From the NCBI GenBank assembly GCA_002434245.1, contig DJJR01000036.1:1-64000 (forward strand): a stretch of 64,000 nt of DNA, read 5' to 3'. Both the position numbers and the translations under genes were made by a program. This DNA comes from Pelosinus fermentans (GTDB taxonomy: Bacteria; Bacillota; Negativicutes; DSM-13327). This document shows, piece by piece, positions 25,908 through 35,517 of this stretch. Positions within the stretch are counted from its first letter, which is position 1; each line of letters begins with the position of its first letter. The notes below the pieces were generated by a model. It worked only from the letters and a program-made list of their open reading frames with translations, did not search any database and was not told where the DNA came from.

Positions 25908-27734
25908 ATGGCAAAAGTAATTGGTATAGATCTTGGTACTACAAATTCATGTGTGGCAGTAATGGAAGGTGGAGAGCCGGTTGTTATTGCAAATGCTGAA
26001 GGAAACAGAATTACTCCTTCCGTAGTAGGTTTTTCTAAAAATGATGAGCGTTTGGTTGGTCAATTGGCAAAGCGCCAAGCCGTGTCCAATCCTGAGCGTA
26101 CGATTAGTTCCATTAAAAGACATATGGGTACTGATCATAAAGTAAAAATTGATGATAAGACTTATACTCCTCAAGAAATTTCTGCAATGATTTTGCAAAA
26201 ATTAAAAACAGATGCAGAAGCTTATTTGGGGCAAACTGTTACGCAAGCTGTTATTACTGTACCTGCTTATTATAATGATAGTCAACGTCAAGCAACAAAA
26301 GATGCTGGAACCATTGCAGGTTTAGAAGTGCTTCGTATTATCAATGAACCAACAGCTGCAGCTTTAGCTTATGGTATTGATAAAGGCAACGATCATACAG
26401 TATTGGTTTTTGATTTGGGTGGCGGTACTTTTGACGTATCGATCTTAGAACTTGGCGAAGGTGTGTTTGAGGTAAAGGCTACCAATGGTAATAATCGTTT
26501 AGGCGGAGATGACTTTGATGAACGTGTTATGAAATGGTTAGTTGCAGAGTTCAAAAAAGAAAATGGTATTGATTTATCAAAAGATCGTATGGCAGAGCAA
26601 CGCTTGCGCGAAGCTGCTGAAAAAGCAAAAATTGAACTTTCTGGTGTATTGACAACTAATATTAATTTGCCATTTATTACTGCGGATCAAACTGGTCCTA
26701 AGCATTTAGAAGTGAACTTAACAAGAGCTAAGTTTGATGAGTTAACTGCTGATTTGGTTGAATCTACTATGGGACCAACTCGTCAGGCAATGAGCGATGC
26801 GGGTTTGTCACCTAAGGATATTGAAAAAGTAATTTTGGTGGGTGGTTCTACTCGTATTCCTGCAGTGCAAGAAGCTATTAAAGGATTCTTGGGCAAAGAA
26901 CCACATCGTGGTGTAAATCCTGATGAGTGTGTAGCAGTAGGCGCTGCGATTCAAGCTGGCGTATTGGTAGGAGAAGTTAAAGATGTTCTTTTACTCGATG
27001 TAACTCCATTATCATTGGGAATTGAAACATTAGGTGGAGTATACACTAAAATTATTGAACGTAATACTACCATCCCTACATCAAAAAGCCAAGTGTTCTC
27101 TACTGCGGCTGATAATCAACCATCTGTAGATATTCATGTTCTGCAAGGTGAAAGAGAAATGGCTGCGTATAATAAAACATTAGGACGTTTTGAATTAAAA
27201 GACATTCCACCTGCACAACGTGGCGTACCTCGTATTGAAGTTTCATTTGACATTGATGCTAACGGCATTGTTCATGTATCAGCGAAAGATTTGGGTACTG
27301 GTAAGGAACAAAAAATTACCATCACTTCATCCGGCGGTATGAGCAAAGATGATATTGAACGTATGGTAAAAGAAGCCGAAGCACATGCAGCGGAAGATAA
27401 GGCTCGTAAGGACGAAGTAGAAGTTCGTAACAATGCCGATTCTTTGGTATATCAAGCTGAAAAGACAATCAAAGACATGGGGGATAAAGTAGAAGATAAG
27501 GATTTGCTTGAAAAAGTACAAAAAGCTGCTGACGCATTAAAAGAAAGCCTTAAAGGTACTGATACCGAAAAGATTAAAGCAGATACAGAAGAATTAACAA
27601 AGCCATTGTATGAAATGACATCTGCAGTCTATAATAAAGAGCAAGAGGCTACTGCTGAGCAAGCTCCTGGAGCAGGCACTGAAGAAAAAGTGGTTGATGC
27701 TGAGTATAAAGTAGTAGATGAAGACAAAAAATAG
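25908..27734 (+). CDS. dnaK: Chaperone DnaK (Hsp70)
   Basis: ATP-dependent Hsp70 chaperone of the cytoplasm, working with DnaJ and GrpE. The 608 residues match Gram-positive-type DnaK, which lacks the 24-residue insert of the proteobacterial N-domain. Signatures are [10 protein letters not shown] at the start, [16 protein letters not shown] [12 protein letters not shown] near 165, and the interdomain linker [19 protein letters not shown] followed by the substrate-binding domain and helical lid. The tail ends with acidic residues. An AAGGAGGAAG site precedes the ATG. Confidence 0.99.
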   Translation: MAKVIGIDLGTTNSCVAVMEGGEPVVIANAEGNRITPSVVGFSKNDERLVGQLAKRQAVSNPERTISSIKRHMGTDHKVKIDDKTYTPQEISAMILQKLKTDAEAYLGQTVTQAVITVPAYYNDSQRQATKDAGTIAGLEVLRIINEPTAAALAYGIDKGNDHTVLVFDLGGGTFDVSILELGEGVFEVKATNGNNRLGGDDFDERVMKWLVAEFKKENGIDLSKDRMAEQRLREAAEKAKIELSGVLTTNINLPFITADQTGPKHLEVNLTRAKFDELTADLVESTMGPTRQAMSDAGLSPKDIEKVILVGGSTRIPAVQEAIKGFLGKEPHRGVNPDECVAVGAAIQAGVLVGEVKDVLLLDVTPLSLGIETLGGVYTKIIERNTTIPTSKSQVFSTAADNQPSVDIHVLQGEREMAAYNKTLGRFELKDIPPAQRGVPRIEVSFDIDANGIVHVSAKDLGTGKEQKITITSSGGMSKDDIERMVKEAEAHAAEDKARKDEVEVRNNADSLVYQAEKTIKDMGDKVEDKDLLEKVQKAADALKESLKGTDTEKIKADTEELTKPLYEMTSAVYNKEQEATAEQAPGAGTEEKVVDAEYKVVDEDKK

Positions 27735-27750
27735 GATTGTATAAGAAAGC

Positions 27751-27812
27751 TTAGTCATTGAATCAAGTAAGTTGACTAATGTTTGGCAGGGATGTTTTCT
27801 TTCCCTGCCAAA
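27751..27812 (+). promoter_or_regulatory. Two hairpins between dnaK and dnaJ
   Basis: TTAGTCA (27751-27757) pairs with TGACTAA (27773-27779), and TTTGGCAGGGA (27782-27792) pairs with TCCCTGCCAAA (27802-27812). Neither has a long T-run. They may cause partial termination or mark an mRNA processing site in the 191-base gap, lowering dnaJ relative to dnaK. Confidence 0.6.
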
Positions 27813-27925
27813 TACTATATAATTGGTAACAGGAAATAACCGCTAAAACACATGGTCTTTTATGGCATTGTGTTTTGGTGGTTCAACTGTTTTTCTATTA
27901 AATATAAGTTTTAGGATGGTGTAAT

Positions 27926-29062
27926 GTGAGTAAACGCGACTACTATGAAGTATTGGGCGTAAATAAAGGTGCGTCTGATGATGAAATAAAAAAAGCATTT
28001 CGTAAAATGGCCCGTAAGTACCATCCTGACGTAAATCGCGATAAGACAAAAGAAGCCGAAGAGCAATTTAAAGAAGTCAATGAAGCATATGAGGTTTTGT
28101 CAAATAGTGAGCGTCGGGCGCAATACGATCAATTTGGTCATGCTGCTTTTGATGGAAATGGTGGCGGCGGTGGCTTTGGTGGATTTGGCGGCGGTAGCAG
28201 CGGTGGATTTAATGATATATTTGATATGTTCTTTGGTGGGCAATCTGGCTTTGGCGGAAGACAGCCAGGACCTGAAAAAGGATCAGATTTGCGCTATGAC
28301 ATGGAAATTACTTTTGAACAGGCTGCGTTTGGCGTAGAGATGGAAATTCAAATCCCAAGAACAGAGGATTGTCAAAAATGTAGTGGATCAGGAGCCGCGC
28401 CGGGAACTCATGCTGAGACTTGCAGCCAGTGTAAAGGGACAGGGCAAATTCAAGTGGCGCAAAATACACCTTTTGGCCGAATGATTAATACGAGGACTTG
28501 TGATCGTTGCCATGGAGAAGGAAAAATTGTACAAACACCTTGTAAAGAGTGCCACGGACAAGGTAAAACCCGTGTTAAGCGCAAAATTAAAGTGAAGATA
28601 CCTGCAGGGGTTGATAATGGGTCAAGGCTTCGTGTCAGCCATGAAGGAGAAGCGGGCATGCGCGGCGGTCCTCCGGGGGATTTATATGTTTATATCTTTG
28701 TAAAATCTCATAAACTGTTTACTCGTGAAGGTAGTGAGGTTATCTGTGAAGTACCAATCAGTTTTGTTCAAGCCACATTAGGAGATGAAATTGAGGTTCC
28801 TACGTTAGATGGTAAAGTTAAATTAAAGATTACAGAGGGAACGCAATCTGGAACGATTTTCCGGCTGCGGGAAAAAGGTATTCCTCACTTAAGAGGTAAT
28901 GGACGTGGTGACCAGCATGTAAGAGTAAAAGTGCTGACACCGCAAAAATTAAATGAAAAACAGCGCGAGCTTTTACAAGAATTTGCAAAGGCGAGCGGTG
29001 AAAATATTAATCCTGAACAAAAGAATTTTTTCAAGAAAGTAAAGGATGTGTTTGGGGTATAA
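27926..29062 (+). CDS. dnaJ: Chaperone DnaJ (Hsp40)
   Basis: Class I J-protein that stimulates DnaK ATPase. The J domain (1-70) has HPD near residue 33. A Gly/Phe-rich linker (about 74-112) follows, then four zinc repeats of the CxxCxGxG type ([32 protein letters not shown]) and the two beta-barrel client domains. Length 378 is normal. The GTG start follows AGGATGGTG. It is the last gene of the CIRCE-controlled operon, followed by a strong terminator. Confidence 0.98.
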   Translation: MSKRDYYEVLGVNKGASDDEIKKAFRKMARKYHPDVNRDKTKEAEEQFKEVNEAYEVLSNSERRAQYDQFGHAAFDGNGGGGGFGGFGGGSSGGFNDIFDMFFGGQSGFGGRQPGPEKGSDLRYDMEITFEQAAFGVEMEIQIPRTEDCQKCSGSGAAPGTHAETCSQCKGTGQIQVAQNTPFGRMINTRTCDRCHGEGKIVQTPCKECHGQGKTRVKRKIKVKIPAGVDNGSRLRVSHEGEAGMRGGPPGDLYVYIFVKSHKLFTREGSEVICEVPISFVQATLGDEIEVPTLDGKVKLKITEGTQSGTIFRLREKGIPHLRGNGRGDQHVRVKVLTPQKLNEKQRELLQEFAKASGENINPEQKNFFKKVKDVFGV

Positions 29063-29072
29063 GTAGGTTTAA

Positions 29073-29112
29073 TAAACCACCAATGCACAATAGTGATTGT
29101 GCATTGGTGGTT
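29073..29112 (+). terminator. Terminator after dnaJ
   Basis: A 17-bp perfect stem (AAACCACCAATGCACAA with its complement), six-base loop, ending the heat-shock operon. Confidence 0.88.
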
Positions 29113-29195
29113 TCAAATACCCTTTGTAACTCCAGGCTAACCAGGCTTTTTGGTAAGTATAAGTTTTATAGGTGGAAAACGATAAGATATTTTAT

Positions 29196-29290
29196 GAACC
29201 ACAAAGGCACAATGCCGCTGATGCCGCACACAAAGGCGTGCACAAAAAATATAAATAACCCCCTTTGTGTCCTTTGCGTCTTTGTGGTTC
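29196..29290. repeat. Short palindromic repeat, ACAAAGG type
   Basis: The element starts GAACCACAAAGGCAC and ends CTTTGCGTCTTTGTGGTTC, so its ends are imperfect inverted repeats, with ACAAAGG-like units inside. The same architecture with different bases occurs at 38663-38739. Intergenic elements of this look (direct units such as CACAAAGG or GCGAAG closing in GTGGTTC or GCGGTTC) are widespread in unrelated bacteria. The 246 bases from 29113 to 29359 hold nothing else I can name. Confidence 0.65.
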
Positions 29291-29359
29291 GATTCGTGTT
29301 ATCTGTTTTAAGAAATACGTTAACGTTTTTCTTAGTAGAGAAGAAAAGGGGCGATTGGT

Positions 29360-30298
29360 ATGAAATGGGCTGAAATAAGCATTCTGACGACGCATGAAGC
29401 TGCTGAAACGGTGGCTAATATTTTTCATGAATTAGGATCGAGTGGTGTGGTTATTGAAGACCCCGAGCTTGTGAATTCATACCTTGCTTCAGGTGTATGG
29501 GATTATTCGGATATTCCTCAGGAAAGTAATACAGAAGTGGTAACGGTTAAGGCATACTTACCTGTTGATCATCAGCTAGATGATAAGCTGCGGAATTTTG
29601 AAGAAGAGTTTCAGCAGATTTCTTCCCGTGGAATGGATAAAGGTAAAGGAGAGATGCAGTGCCGAGAGGTGCAGGAAGAAGACTGGGCATCCTCGTGGAA
29701 AGCATTTTTTCACCCAATAAAAGTAGGTCAATATATTGTAATAAAACCTTCTTGGGAAGAATATATAGCTACTATTAATGACCTAGTGATTGAACTTGAT
29801 CCTGGCATGGCTTTTGGTACGGGTACTCATCAAACAACAGCTATGTGCTGCCGGGCATTGGAAGAAACGGTAAAAGCCGGTGATCTTATTTTTGATGTTG
29901 GTACAGGGTCAGGCATACTATCCATAGCTGCAGCTAAACTTGGTGCTGCTAGTGTACAGGCGGTAGATTTAGATCATGGTGCAGTTCGAGTTGCCCAAGA
30001 AAATGTTGTGATCAATCAGGTAGAGGACATCGTACAGGTAGGTCAGGGAGATTTATTAACAGGTGTCACAGGCCAAGCTGATATTGTGATTGCAAATATT
30101 ATTGCAGATGTAGTGATTAAGTTATTGGTCGACATACCAGAACGTTTAAAAGATGAGGGAATCTTTATTGCCAGCGGCATTATCACGGAACGGCTTAGTG
30201 ATGTTGCGGCTGCCATGTTAGAGCATAATCTAATAGTAGAGAAAGTCATTGAAGAAGGTGGCTGGGTTGCGATTATAGCACGCAAAGGGGGCCGGTGA
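29360..30298 (+). CDS. prmA: Ribosomal protein L11 methyltransferase
   Basis: SAM-dependent enzyme that methylates ribosomal protein L11. The 312 residues match PrmA. The N-terminal substrate domain is followed by the Rossmann methyltransferase domain, with PGMAFGTGTHQTT near residue 150, motif I FDVGTGSGILSI near 178, and the NIIADV segment that corresponds to the catalytic loop. It overlaps rsmE by four bases, and dnaJ-prmA-rsmE-mtaB is the standard order. Confidence 0.96.
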   Translation: MKWAEISILTTHEAAETVANIFHELGSSGVVIEDPELVNSYLASGVWDYSDIPQESNTEVVTVKAYLPVDHQLDDKLRNFEEEFQQISSRGMDKGKGEMQCREVQEEDWASSWKAFFHPIKVGQYIVIKPSWEEYIATINDLVIELDPGMAFGTGTHQTTAMCCRALEETVKAGDLIFDVGTGSGILSIAAAKLGAASVQAVDLDHGAVRVAQENVVINQVEDIVQVGQGDLLTGVTGQADIVIANIIADVVIKLLVDIPERLKDEGIFIASGIITERLSDVAAAMLEHNLIVEKVIEEGGWVAIIARKGGR

Positions 30299-31035
30299 CT
30301 TTGCGTCGGTTTTTTATAAAAACATCTTTATCTAAAGAAATGTTTATTGATGGACAAGATGCGCATCATATTAGTAAAGTACTTAGACTGCAAGTCGGCG
30401 ATAAGATTATAGTGATACCTCCTGATGGACAAGCGGGCACAGCCCAAATCATAGAGATTGCTGTTGATAGAGTTAGGCTGCTCCTGGAGAGGACTCTAGA
30501 GGAAGCAAAAGAAGCACCTATACAAGTTTATTTAGCTCAAGGATTGCCGAAAAGTGATAAAATGGACTATATTATCCAAAAAGCAGTAGAGTTAGGGGTA
30601 ACGGCCATCTTTCCCATACAAATGGATCATTCAGTGGTACAGTATGATCATGCTAAAAAAAAATCCCGCGGCGAACGCTGGCAAAAAATTTCTTTAGAAG
30701 CAGCTAAGCAGTGTGGACGCAGCTTTATACCTTCTGTGGAACCCATCCAAAGCTTGACAGAACTCTTTTCCCGGCTTTTGGATGAAGTAGTTATTATTAT
30801 GTTATATGAAGGACAAACTGAAAAGGGATTAAAGAAAGCCTTAGCAGAAAAAACGGCAAAAAATTATCTTTTGTTAGTTGGTCCTGAGGGTGGTTTTAGC
30901 AATCAGGAACTTATTATTTCTCAAAAGCATGGAGCTTTGGTTGTTACTATGGGACCGCGCATTCTACGCACAGAAACGGCATCCTTAGCTGCTGTGGCTA
31001 TGATTATGTATGAATATGGTGATATGGGGGGCTAA
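30295..31035 (+). CDS. rsmE: 16S rRNA m3U1498 methyltransferase
   Basis: SPOUT-class methyltransferase that modifies U1498 in helix 44 of 16S rRNA. The 246 residues are the family length. An N-terminal PUA-like domain (HHISKVLRLQVGD) precedes the SPOUT knot with LLVGPEGGFSNQE near residue 195 and LGPRILRTETA-type MGPRILRTETA. The GTG start overlaps the prmA stop, pointing to coupled translation. Confidence 0.96.
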   Translation: MTLRRFFIKTSLSKEMFIDGQDAHHISKVLRLQVGDKIIVIPPDGQAGTAQIIEIAVDRVRLLLERTLEEAKEAPIQVYLAQGLPKSDKMDYIIQKAVELGVTAIFPIQMDHSVVQYDHAKKKSRGERWQKISLEAAKQCGRSFIPSVEPIQSLTELFSRLLDEVVIIMLYEGQTEKGLKKALAEKTAKNYLLLVGPEGGFSNQELIISQKHGALVVTMGPRILRTETASLAAVAMIMYEYGDMGG

Positions 31036-31037
31036 GT

Positions 31038-32345
31038 GTGCCGCAAGTTGCGTTTACTACCTTAGGGTGTAAAGTGAATCAGTTTGAAACTGAAATTATG
31101 GAAGGCTTATTTAAGCAGCGGGGCTATGAAATGGTTCCCTTTGATCAAGTTGCTGATGTCTATGTAATTAATACTTGCTCTGTTACTCATTTGGGTGAAA
31201 AAAAATCCAGGCAAATAATTAGGCGGGCAATACGTCTTAATCCAAAAGCAATTGTAGCTGTAGCTGGATGTTATGCTCAAGTCTCGCCGCAAGAAATTGA
31301 AGCGATAGAAGGTGTAAAAGTAATCGTTGGCACACAAGATCGCCAGCGTATTGTGGATTTAGTAGAGCAAGCTGCTCAGTGTATGAGTCCAGTAAATATT
31401 GTGACGAATATTATGAAAGCAGAGCATTTTGAAGATATTCCTTTATTTGATGCCCCTGGTCGTACACGAGCTTTTTTAAAGATACAGGAAGGTTGTACTA
31501 ATTTTTGTACGTATTGCATTATTCCATATGCTCGTGGCCCCTTAAGATCCCGTCCTTTGTCGAGTATTATTCAGGAAACTGAAAAACTGATTGCCGCAGG
31601 CTTTAAAGAAATTGTATTAACAGGGATTCATTTAGGGGCATATGGTCGTGATGTGGAAGACAAGATTACGTTAGCGGATGTTGTTAGAGCGATCCTGAAG
31701 ATACAAGGTCTTGTTCGCCTTCGATTAGGGTCTTTGGAGTCTATTGAAATATCAGATGAATTAATTGCCCTTATGAAGCAGGATGATAGGCTATGCAGTC
31801 ATCTGCACTTACCGTTACAAGCAGGTGATGCTGTTGTTTTGAAAGCTATGAACAGGCATTATACCCTGGATGAATACCAACAGCTTATTGCTAATATTAG
31901 AAATAAAGTTGAAGATATTGCGATTTCTACAGATATTATTGTCGGCTTTCCCGGTGAAACGCCAGAGATGTTTAATAATGCGTTAGCTTTTGTAGAGAAA
32001 ATGAATTTTTCTCGTATGCATATTTTTCCTTATTCACGGCGTAGTGGCACTCCTGCTGCTGAGTATTCTGGGCAAATACCCGAAGAGGAAAAAAGACGAC
32101 GAGTACAAATTATGCAGGAGTTGGCAGAAAAAAAAGCTGATGAATTTCTGCAATCTTTCCTAAATCGGCAATTTACCGTCTTATTTGAAATGGAGAGCCA
32201 AAAAAGTGAGAATATCATCGATGGCTTAACTGGAAACTATATTCGTGTTTATACAAATGGTAATCAAAATATGCAAGGAAAATCTTTTCAGATAATATTG
32301 GAAAAACCATATCGTGATGGAGTATGGGGGAAAATAGTGGATTAA
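31038..32345 (+). CDS. mtaB: tRNA t6A37 methylthiotransferase MtaB
   Basis: Radical SAM enzyme that adds a methylthio group to t6A at position 37 of ANN-decoding tRNAs. The N-terminal UPF0004 domain supplies three cysteines (TLGCKVNQ, NTCSVT, AGCYAQ). The radical SAM core has C-x3-C-x2-C in CTNFCTYC near residue 155, followed by the TRAM domain. Length 435 and the N-terminal signature favour MtaB (YqeV) over MiaB. The GTG start lies two bases after rsmE. Confidence 0.94.
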   Translation: MPQVAFTTLGCKVNQFETEIMEGLFKQRGYEMVPFDQVADVYVINTCSVTHLGEKKSRQIIRRAIRLNPKAIVAVAGCYAQVSPQEIEAIEGVKVIVGTQDRQRIVDLVEQAAQCMSPVNIVTNIMKAEHFEDIPLFDAPGRTRAFLKIQEGCTNFCTYCIIPYARGPLRSRPLSSIIQETEKLIAAGFKEIVLTGIHLGAYGRDVEDKITLADVVRAILKIQGLVRLRLGSLESIEISDELIALMKQDDRLCSHLHLPLQAGDAVVLKAMNRHYTLDEYQQLIANIRNKVEDIAISTDIIVGFPGETPEMFNNALAFVEKMNFSRMHIFPYSRRSGTPAAEYSGQIPEEEKRRRVQIMQELAEKKADEFLQSFLNRQFTVLFEMESQKSENIIDGLTGNYIRVYTNGNQNMQGKSFQIILEKPYRDGVWGKIVD

Positions 32346-32430
32346 TTTTATAAAAAGAAGTCATTGGTAGCAGGATATCTGAGAAAAAAGCAGAATAATT
32401 TTAAAGACTCAGCATAGAATGTGTGGATTT

Positions 32431-32573
32431 ACTAGTATTTTGACCGGGTTAGGTTGAGGAGATTTTTTCGTCGTGGGAGGCGAAGGAGCCGCGCATATCG
32501 GCTGACGACAACGAAGCAGGGCAGAAAAAGATCCTCAAGATAAACCAAAATTTAATGCGGTCAAGGTACTAGT
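32431..32573. repeat. 143-base palindromic element
   Basis: The outer arms ACTAGTATTTTGACCG (32431-32446) and CGGTCAAGGTACTAGT (32558-32573) pair along 16 positions with two G-U wobbles. A second arm pair, TTGAGGAGATTTTTTC (32454-32469) with GAAAAAGATCCTCAA (32524-32538), and a GC-rich centre (GTCGT/ACGAC and GAGCC/GGCT) extend the fold. The centre is clearly more GC-rich than the surroundings. It fills most of the 303-base gap between mtaB and the HIT gene. It may be a non-autonomous mobile element or a structured RNA; no gene is seen in it. Confidence 0.65.
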
Positions 32574-32648
32574 GATAAAGATTAACCAATATTGAATCTT
32601 TATAGTTAGCTGTTTGGGTAGTAACAAAGCGAAGGGAGGTGTTGTAGT

Positions 32649-32996
32649 ATGCCGCAGGAATGTATTTTTTGTAAGATTGCAACCAAGGAGATTCCTGTAA
32701 CTGCTTTATATGAGGACGAGCATATGATCGTTTTTCCTGATATCAATCCAGTTACTCCAGTCCATGTGTTAGTAATTCCCAAAAAGCATATTGCTAATCT
32801 CCTAGAACTAGCACCTGAAGATGCATCACTAGTAGGTCATATCGTATTTACTATTTCACGGCTTGCTCCTCAGTTAGGAATTGCGGAAGATGGATTCCGA
32901 CTGGTTGTAAATACGAAAGATAATGGTGGACAAACAGTTCATCATTTGCATTGGCATGTACTTGGTGGTAGATTTATGACTTGGCCACCAGGTTGA
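32649..32996 (+). CDS. HIT family hydrolase (HinT)
   Basis: Histidine-triad nucleotide hydrolase, expected to act on purine nucleoside phosphoramidates. The 115 residues match HinT. The N-terminal ECIFCKIATKEIP and the C-terminal triad HHLHWHVLGG (H-x-H-x-H type) are present. The ATG follows AAGGGAGG. It precedes rpsU, a common Firmicute arrangement. Confidence 0.94.
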   Translation: MPQECIFCKIATKEIPVTALYEDEHMIVFPDINPVTPVHVLVIPKKHIANLLELAPEDASLVGHIVFTISRLAPQLGIAEDGFRLVVNTKDNGGQTVHHLHWHVLGGRFMTWPPG

Positions 32997-33091
32997 TATT
33001 GACAATGCTTACCTGTATCGTGTATAATTTCTAGGTGTATGTAGAACAAATACACTTCCCCATATCGGTTCAGTGGAGGGAGGGATATCAG

Positions 33092-33265
33092 ATGTCAGAA
33101 GTTAAAGTAGGAAAAAATGAAACAATTGATAGTGCACTCCGCAGATTTAAACGTACTTGTCAAAAAGCCGGTACTCTTGCTGAAATAAGAAAGCGCGAAC
33201 ATTATGAAAAACCTAGCGTAAAGCGCAAGAAAAAATCCGAAGCAGCGCGTAAACGCAAGTTTTAA
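33092..33265 (+). CDS. rpsU: 30S ribosomal protein S21
   Basis: Small, very basic ribosomal protein of the 30S platform. The ATG after GGAGGGAGGG gives 57 residues, the family length, beginning [20 protein letters not shown] longer reading from 33035 includes the Shine-Dalgarno and is rejected. The yqeY gene follows after 30 bases. Confidence 0.97.
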   Translation: MSEVKVGKNETIDSALRRFKRTCQKAGTLAEIRKREHYEKPSVKRKKKSEAARKRKF

Positions 33266-33295
33266 TTAGAGTTTCTAAGTTTCGGAGGTTTTTAT

Positions 33296-33748
33296 ATGTC
33301 TTTAAAAGAAAGATTGACAGAAGATATGAAGCAGGCTATGAAGGATAAAGAGTCAGGTAAATTGCGCCTTTCTGTTATTCGCATGGTACGTGCTAACATA
33401 AAGAATGTCGAGATAGACAGTAAACAAGAGCTTTCTGACGATGAGGTTTTAGGTGTTGTTTCCAAAGAAGTAAAGATGCGTCGCGATTCAATTGAAGAGT
33501 TCACGAAAGGCAATCGTTTAGATTTAGTTGAAAATCTTGAACAGGAAATTGAAGTTTTGATGAAGTATTTACCGGAGCAACTTAGTGAAACCGAAGTTCG
33601 TACTTTAGTGGAGCAGGCTGTGGCAGAATCCAAAGCGGTTAGCCCTAAAGAAATGGGCAAAGTAATGGCTGTTCTAATGCCGAAGGTCAAAGGACGTGCT
33701 GATGGTAAACTGGTTAATACCATAGTGCGTGAGATGCTAAATCAATGA
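33296..33748 (+). CDS. yqeY: GatB/YqeY domain protein
   Basis: A 150-residue cytoplasmic protein of the YqeY family, similar to the C-terminal tRNA-binding domain of GatB (MSLKERLTEDMKQAMKDKES, LRLSVIRMVRANIKN). Free-standing YqeY proteins have no firmly established role; they are commonly paired with rpsU, as here. The ATG follows CGGAGG. A strong terminator lies directly downstream. Confidence 0.93.
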   Translation: MSLKERLTEDMKQAMKDKESGKLRLSVIRMVRANIKNVEIDSKQELSDDEVLGVVSKEVKMRRDSIEEFTKGNRLDLVENLEQEIEVLMKYLPEQLSETEVRTLVEQAVAESKAVSPKEMGKVMAVLMPKVKGRADGKLVNTIVREMLNQ

Positions 33749-33751
33749 GTT

Positions 33752-33789
33752 AATCTGGTACTTATTTTTTAATAAGTACCAGATTTTAA
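33752..33789 (+). terminator. Terminator after yqeY
   Basis: AATCTGGTACTTATT pairs perfectly with AATAAGTACCAGATT, four-T loop, followed by T-rich sequence. Confidence 0.9.
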
Positions 33790-33830
33790 TTTTAGCGATA
33801 ATTGCTAATACAAGTTTATCACTAGAATTA

Positions 33831-33864
33831 AAAAAATAAGACAAGCTAAGGCTTGTCTTATTTT
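33831..33864 (+). terminator. Second terminator downstream of yqeY
   Basis: AAATAAGACAAGC pairs with GCTTGTCTTATTT around TAAG, with a T-run. A-runs on the other side make it bidirectional in form. Confidence 0.8.
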
Positions 33865-34206
33865 TAATGTAGTTGTAAGTGAAGCATAATGATTATATTA
33901 TTTCGTTGGGTACTAAAATAATTATAGATTCAAATCAATAACTGCGATTGATGATATAATCGTAGTAAAAAAGCTATAATAGTAAATAGTAGAAAATAGT
34001 TATATGTTTTACAAATATTTTATAAAAATGAAAGTAAGAACAATTGTTATGAATAATAGTACATAGAATACAAATATATAGTATAATTAGGTTGTAAATT
34101 ATGTCTTATGTCACTTATTCCTTACAATTAGACATTAACATACATGCTTCGACAAGTCAAGAGGTTTATTGTAAAAAAGAATTAAAAATAAAGGAGGAAT
34201 AATAGG
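33865..34206. other. AT-rich gap before the nfeD operon
   Basis: About 340 bases of AT-rich sequence. I see no reading frame with coding character, no tRNA and no strong inverted repeat. It presumably holds the promoter of the downstream operon, but I cannot place one with confidence. AAAGGAGGAATA before 34207 is the ribosome-binding site of the next gene. Confidence 0.5.
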
Positions 34207-35496
34207 ATGAGGCATATCGTAAAAATAATGGCTGTATGTATATTTATTAGTATGCTGATAGGGGCTTATAAGCCGACGGCAGTCGATGCTCAGCAGGTAG
34301 TAATCATAAATGTGAAAGGCGAAATTGATGGCAGCCAAGTAGCACTCGTAAATCGTGGATTAGCTGAGGCTGAAAAAAACAATGCTGCTGCGATTATCAT
34401 TGAAATGGATACTTTTGGCGGCTTAGTCGATTCCGCTGTTAAAATTCGTGATGTGATTAGCCAAACACCGATTACAACAATTTGTTATGTTAAAAATCGA
34501 GCTTGGTCAGCTGGAGCCTTAATTGCCATTGCTCATAAGCACATTGCCATGGCACCAGGCGGCAGCATTGGCGCAGCGGAACCGATACCGACCACGGAGA
34601 AGACCATTGCTGCACTAAAAGCTGAATTTGCTGCCACAGCAAATAAAAGTGGGCGTAATGTGAAAGTCGCGGAAGCGATGGTGGATAAAACGGTAGGTTT
34701 CCCGGGATATGCTGAACCAGGACAGATTCTAGCTCTTACTGATTACCAGGCAAAAGAAGTGGGCTATGCTGATATAATAGCTGCTGATCGTAAAAATGTA
34801 TTAACTCATTATGGATTAATGGATCATGAAATAGTTGAATATCATCTTGGCTGGACGGAAAAAATAGCGGGATGGCTTTCTGACCCGGCAGTAAAGTCAT
34901 TTTTAGTATCCGTTATCTTTCTAGCTGTATTTACAGAAATTAAAACTGCTGGTATGGGAGTGGCAGCATTCATTGGTTTATTAGCGGCAATGTTGTTTTT
35001 TGGCAGTCAATGGCTGACAGGTTTAGCGGGATGGTTTGAGCTTATTTTATTTGCCAGTGGTGTGTTACTAATTCTAATTGAATTATTTGTTCCAGGTTTT
35101 GGTTTTTGGGGCATTAGTGGCGTTAGTTGTATTTTGGTAAGCATGTTTCTTACTTTAGGTGGAAATGCAACAGCTCTTAGCTTATTATCCATTAGTTTAC
35201 TTATGGCAATTGCTGTTTTCTTATTCATACTTAAGTATCTGCCCTCAAGTAGATTGTGGGCTAAATTAATTTTAAAGGACTCGGAAACAACGGAAGCAGG
35301 GTTTAGTAGCAGTCATAACTATAGTGCTTATGTGGGACGAGAAGGTGTTGTTGTTACGTTGCTGAGACCATCGGGTTTAGTTGATTTTGATGGTGTACAG
35401 CTGGATGTAGTATCAGAGGGGCAATATATTGAACCAGGAGTACGAGTAAAGGTGGTGAGTAGTAACGGCAGTCGAATTGTTGTAAAGCGAATTTAA
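34207..35496 (+). CDS. NfeD/ClpP-class membrane serine protease (YqeZ-like)
   Basis: A 429-residue membrane protein of the long NfeD type. A signal peptide (about 1-28) precedes a ClpP-like domain (about 30-215) with the nucleophile segment RAWSAGALIAIAH. Four or five membrane helices follow (about 225-350), then a C-terminal OB-fold domain (about 365-429). Long NfeD proteins are paired with flotillins, and floA indeed follows after 21 bases. Family members are thought to act in membrane-domain organisation or cleavage of membrane proteins. Confidence 0.93.
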   Translation: MRHIVKIMAVCIFISMLIGAYKPTAVDAQQVVIINVKGEIDGSQVALVNRGLAEAEKNNAAAIIIEMDTFGGLVDSAVKIRDVISQTPITTICYVKNRAWSAGALIAIAHKHIAMAPGGSIGAAEPIPTTEKTIAALKAEFAATANKSGRNVKVAEAMVDKTVGFPGYAEPGQILALTDYQAKEVGYADIIAADRKNVLTHYGLMDHEIVEYHLGWTEKIAGWLSDPAVKSFLVSVIFLAVFTEIKTAGMGVAAFIGLLAAMLFFGSQWLTGLAGWFELILFASGVLLILIELFVPGFGFWGISGVSCILVSMFLTLGGNATALSLLSISLLMAIAVFLFILKYLPSSRLWAKLILKDSETTEAGFSSSHNYSAYVGREGVVVTLLRPSGLVDFDGVQLDVVSEGQYIEPGVRVKVVSSNGSRIVVKRI

Positions 35497-35517
35497 AATA
35501 GAGTGGGAGGTAATCGA

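Noticed and set aside
29083..29428. Open frames on both strands over the ACAAAGG repeat.
   Set aside because: They are translations of the palindromic repeat and the dnaJ terminator, with no ribosome-binding site and repetitive composition.
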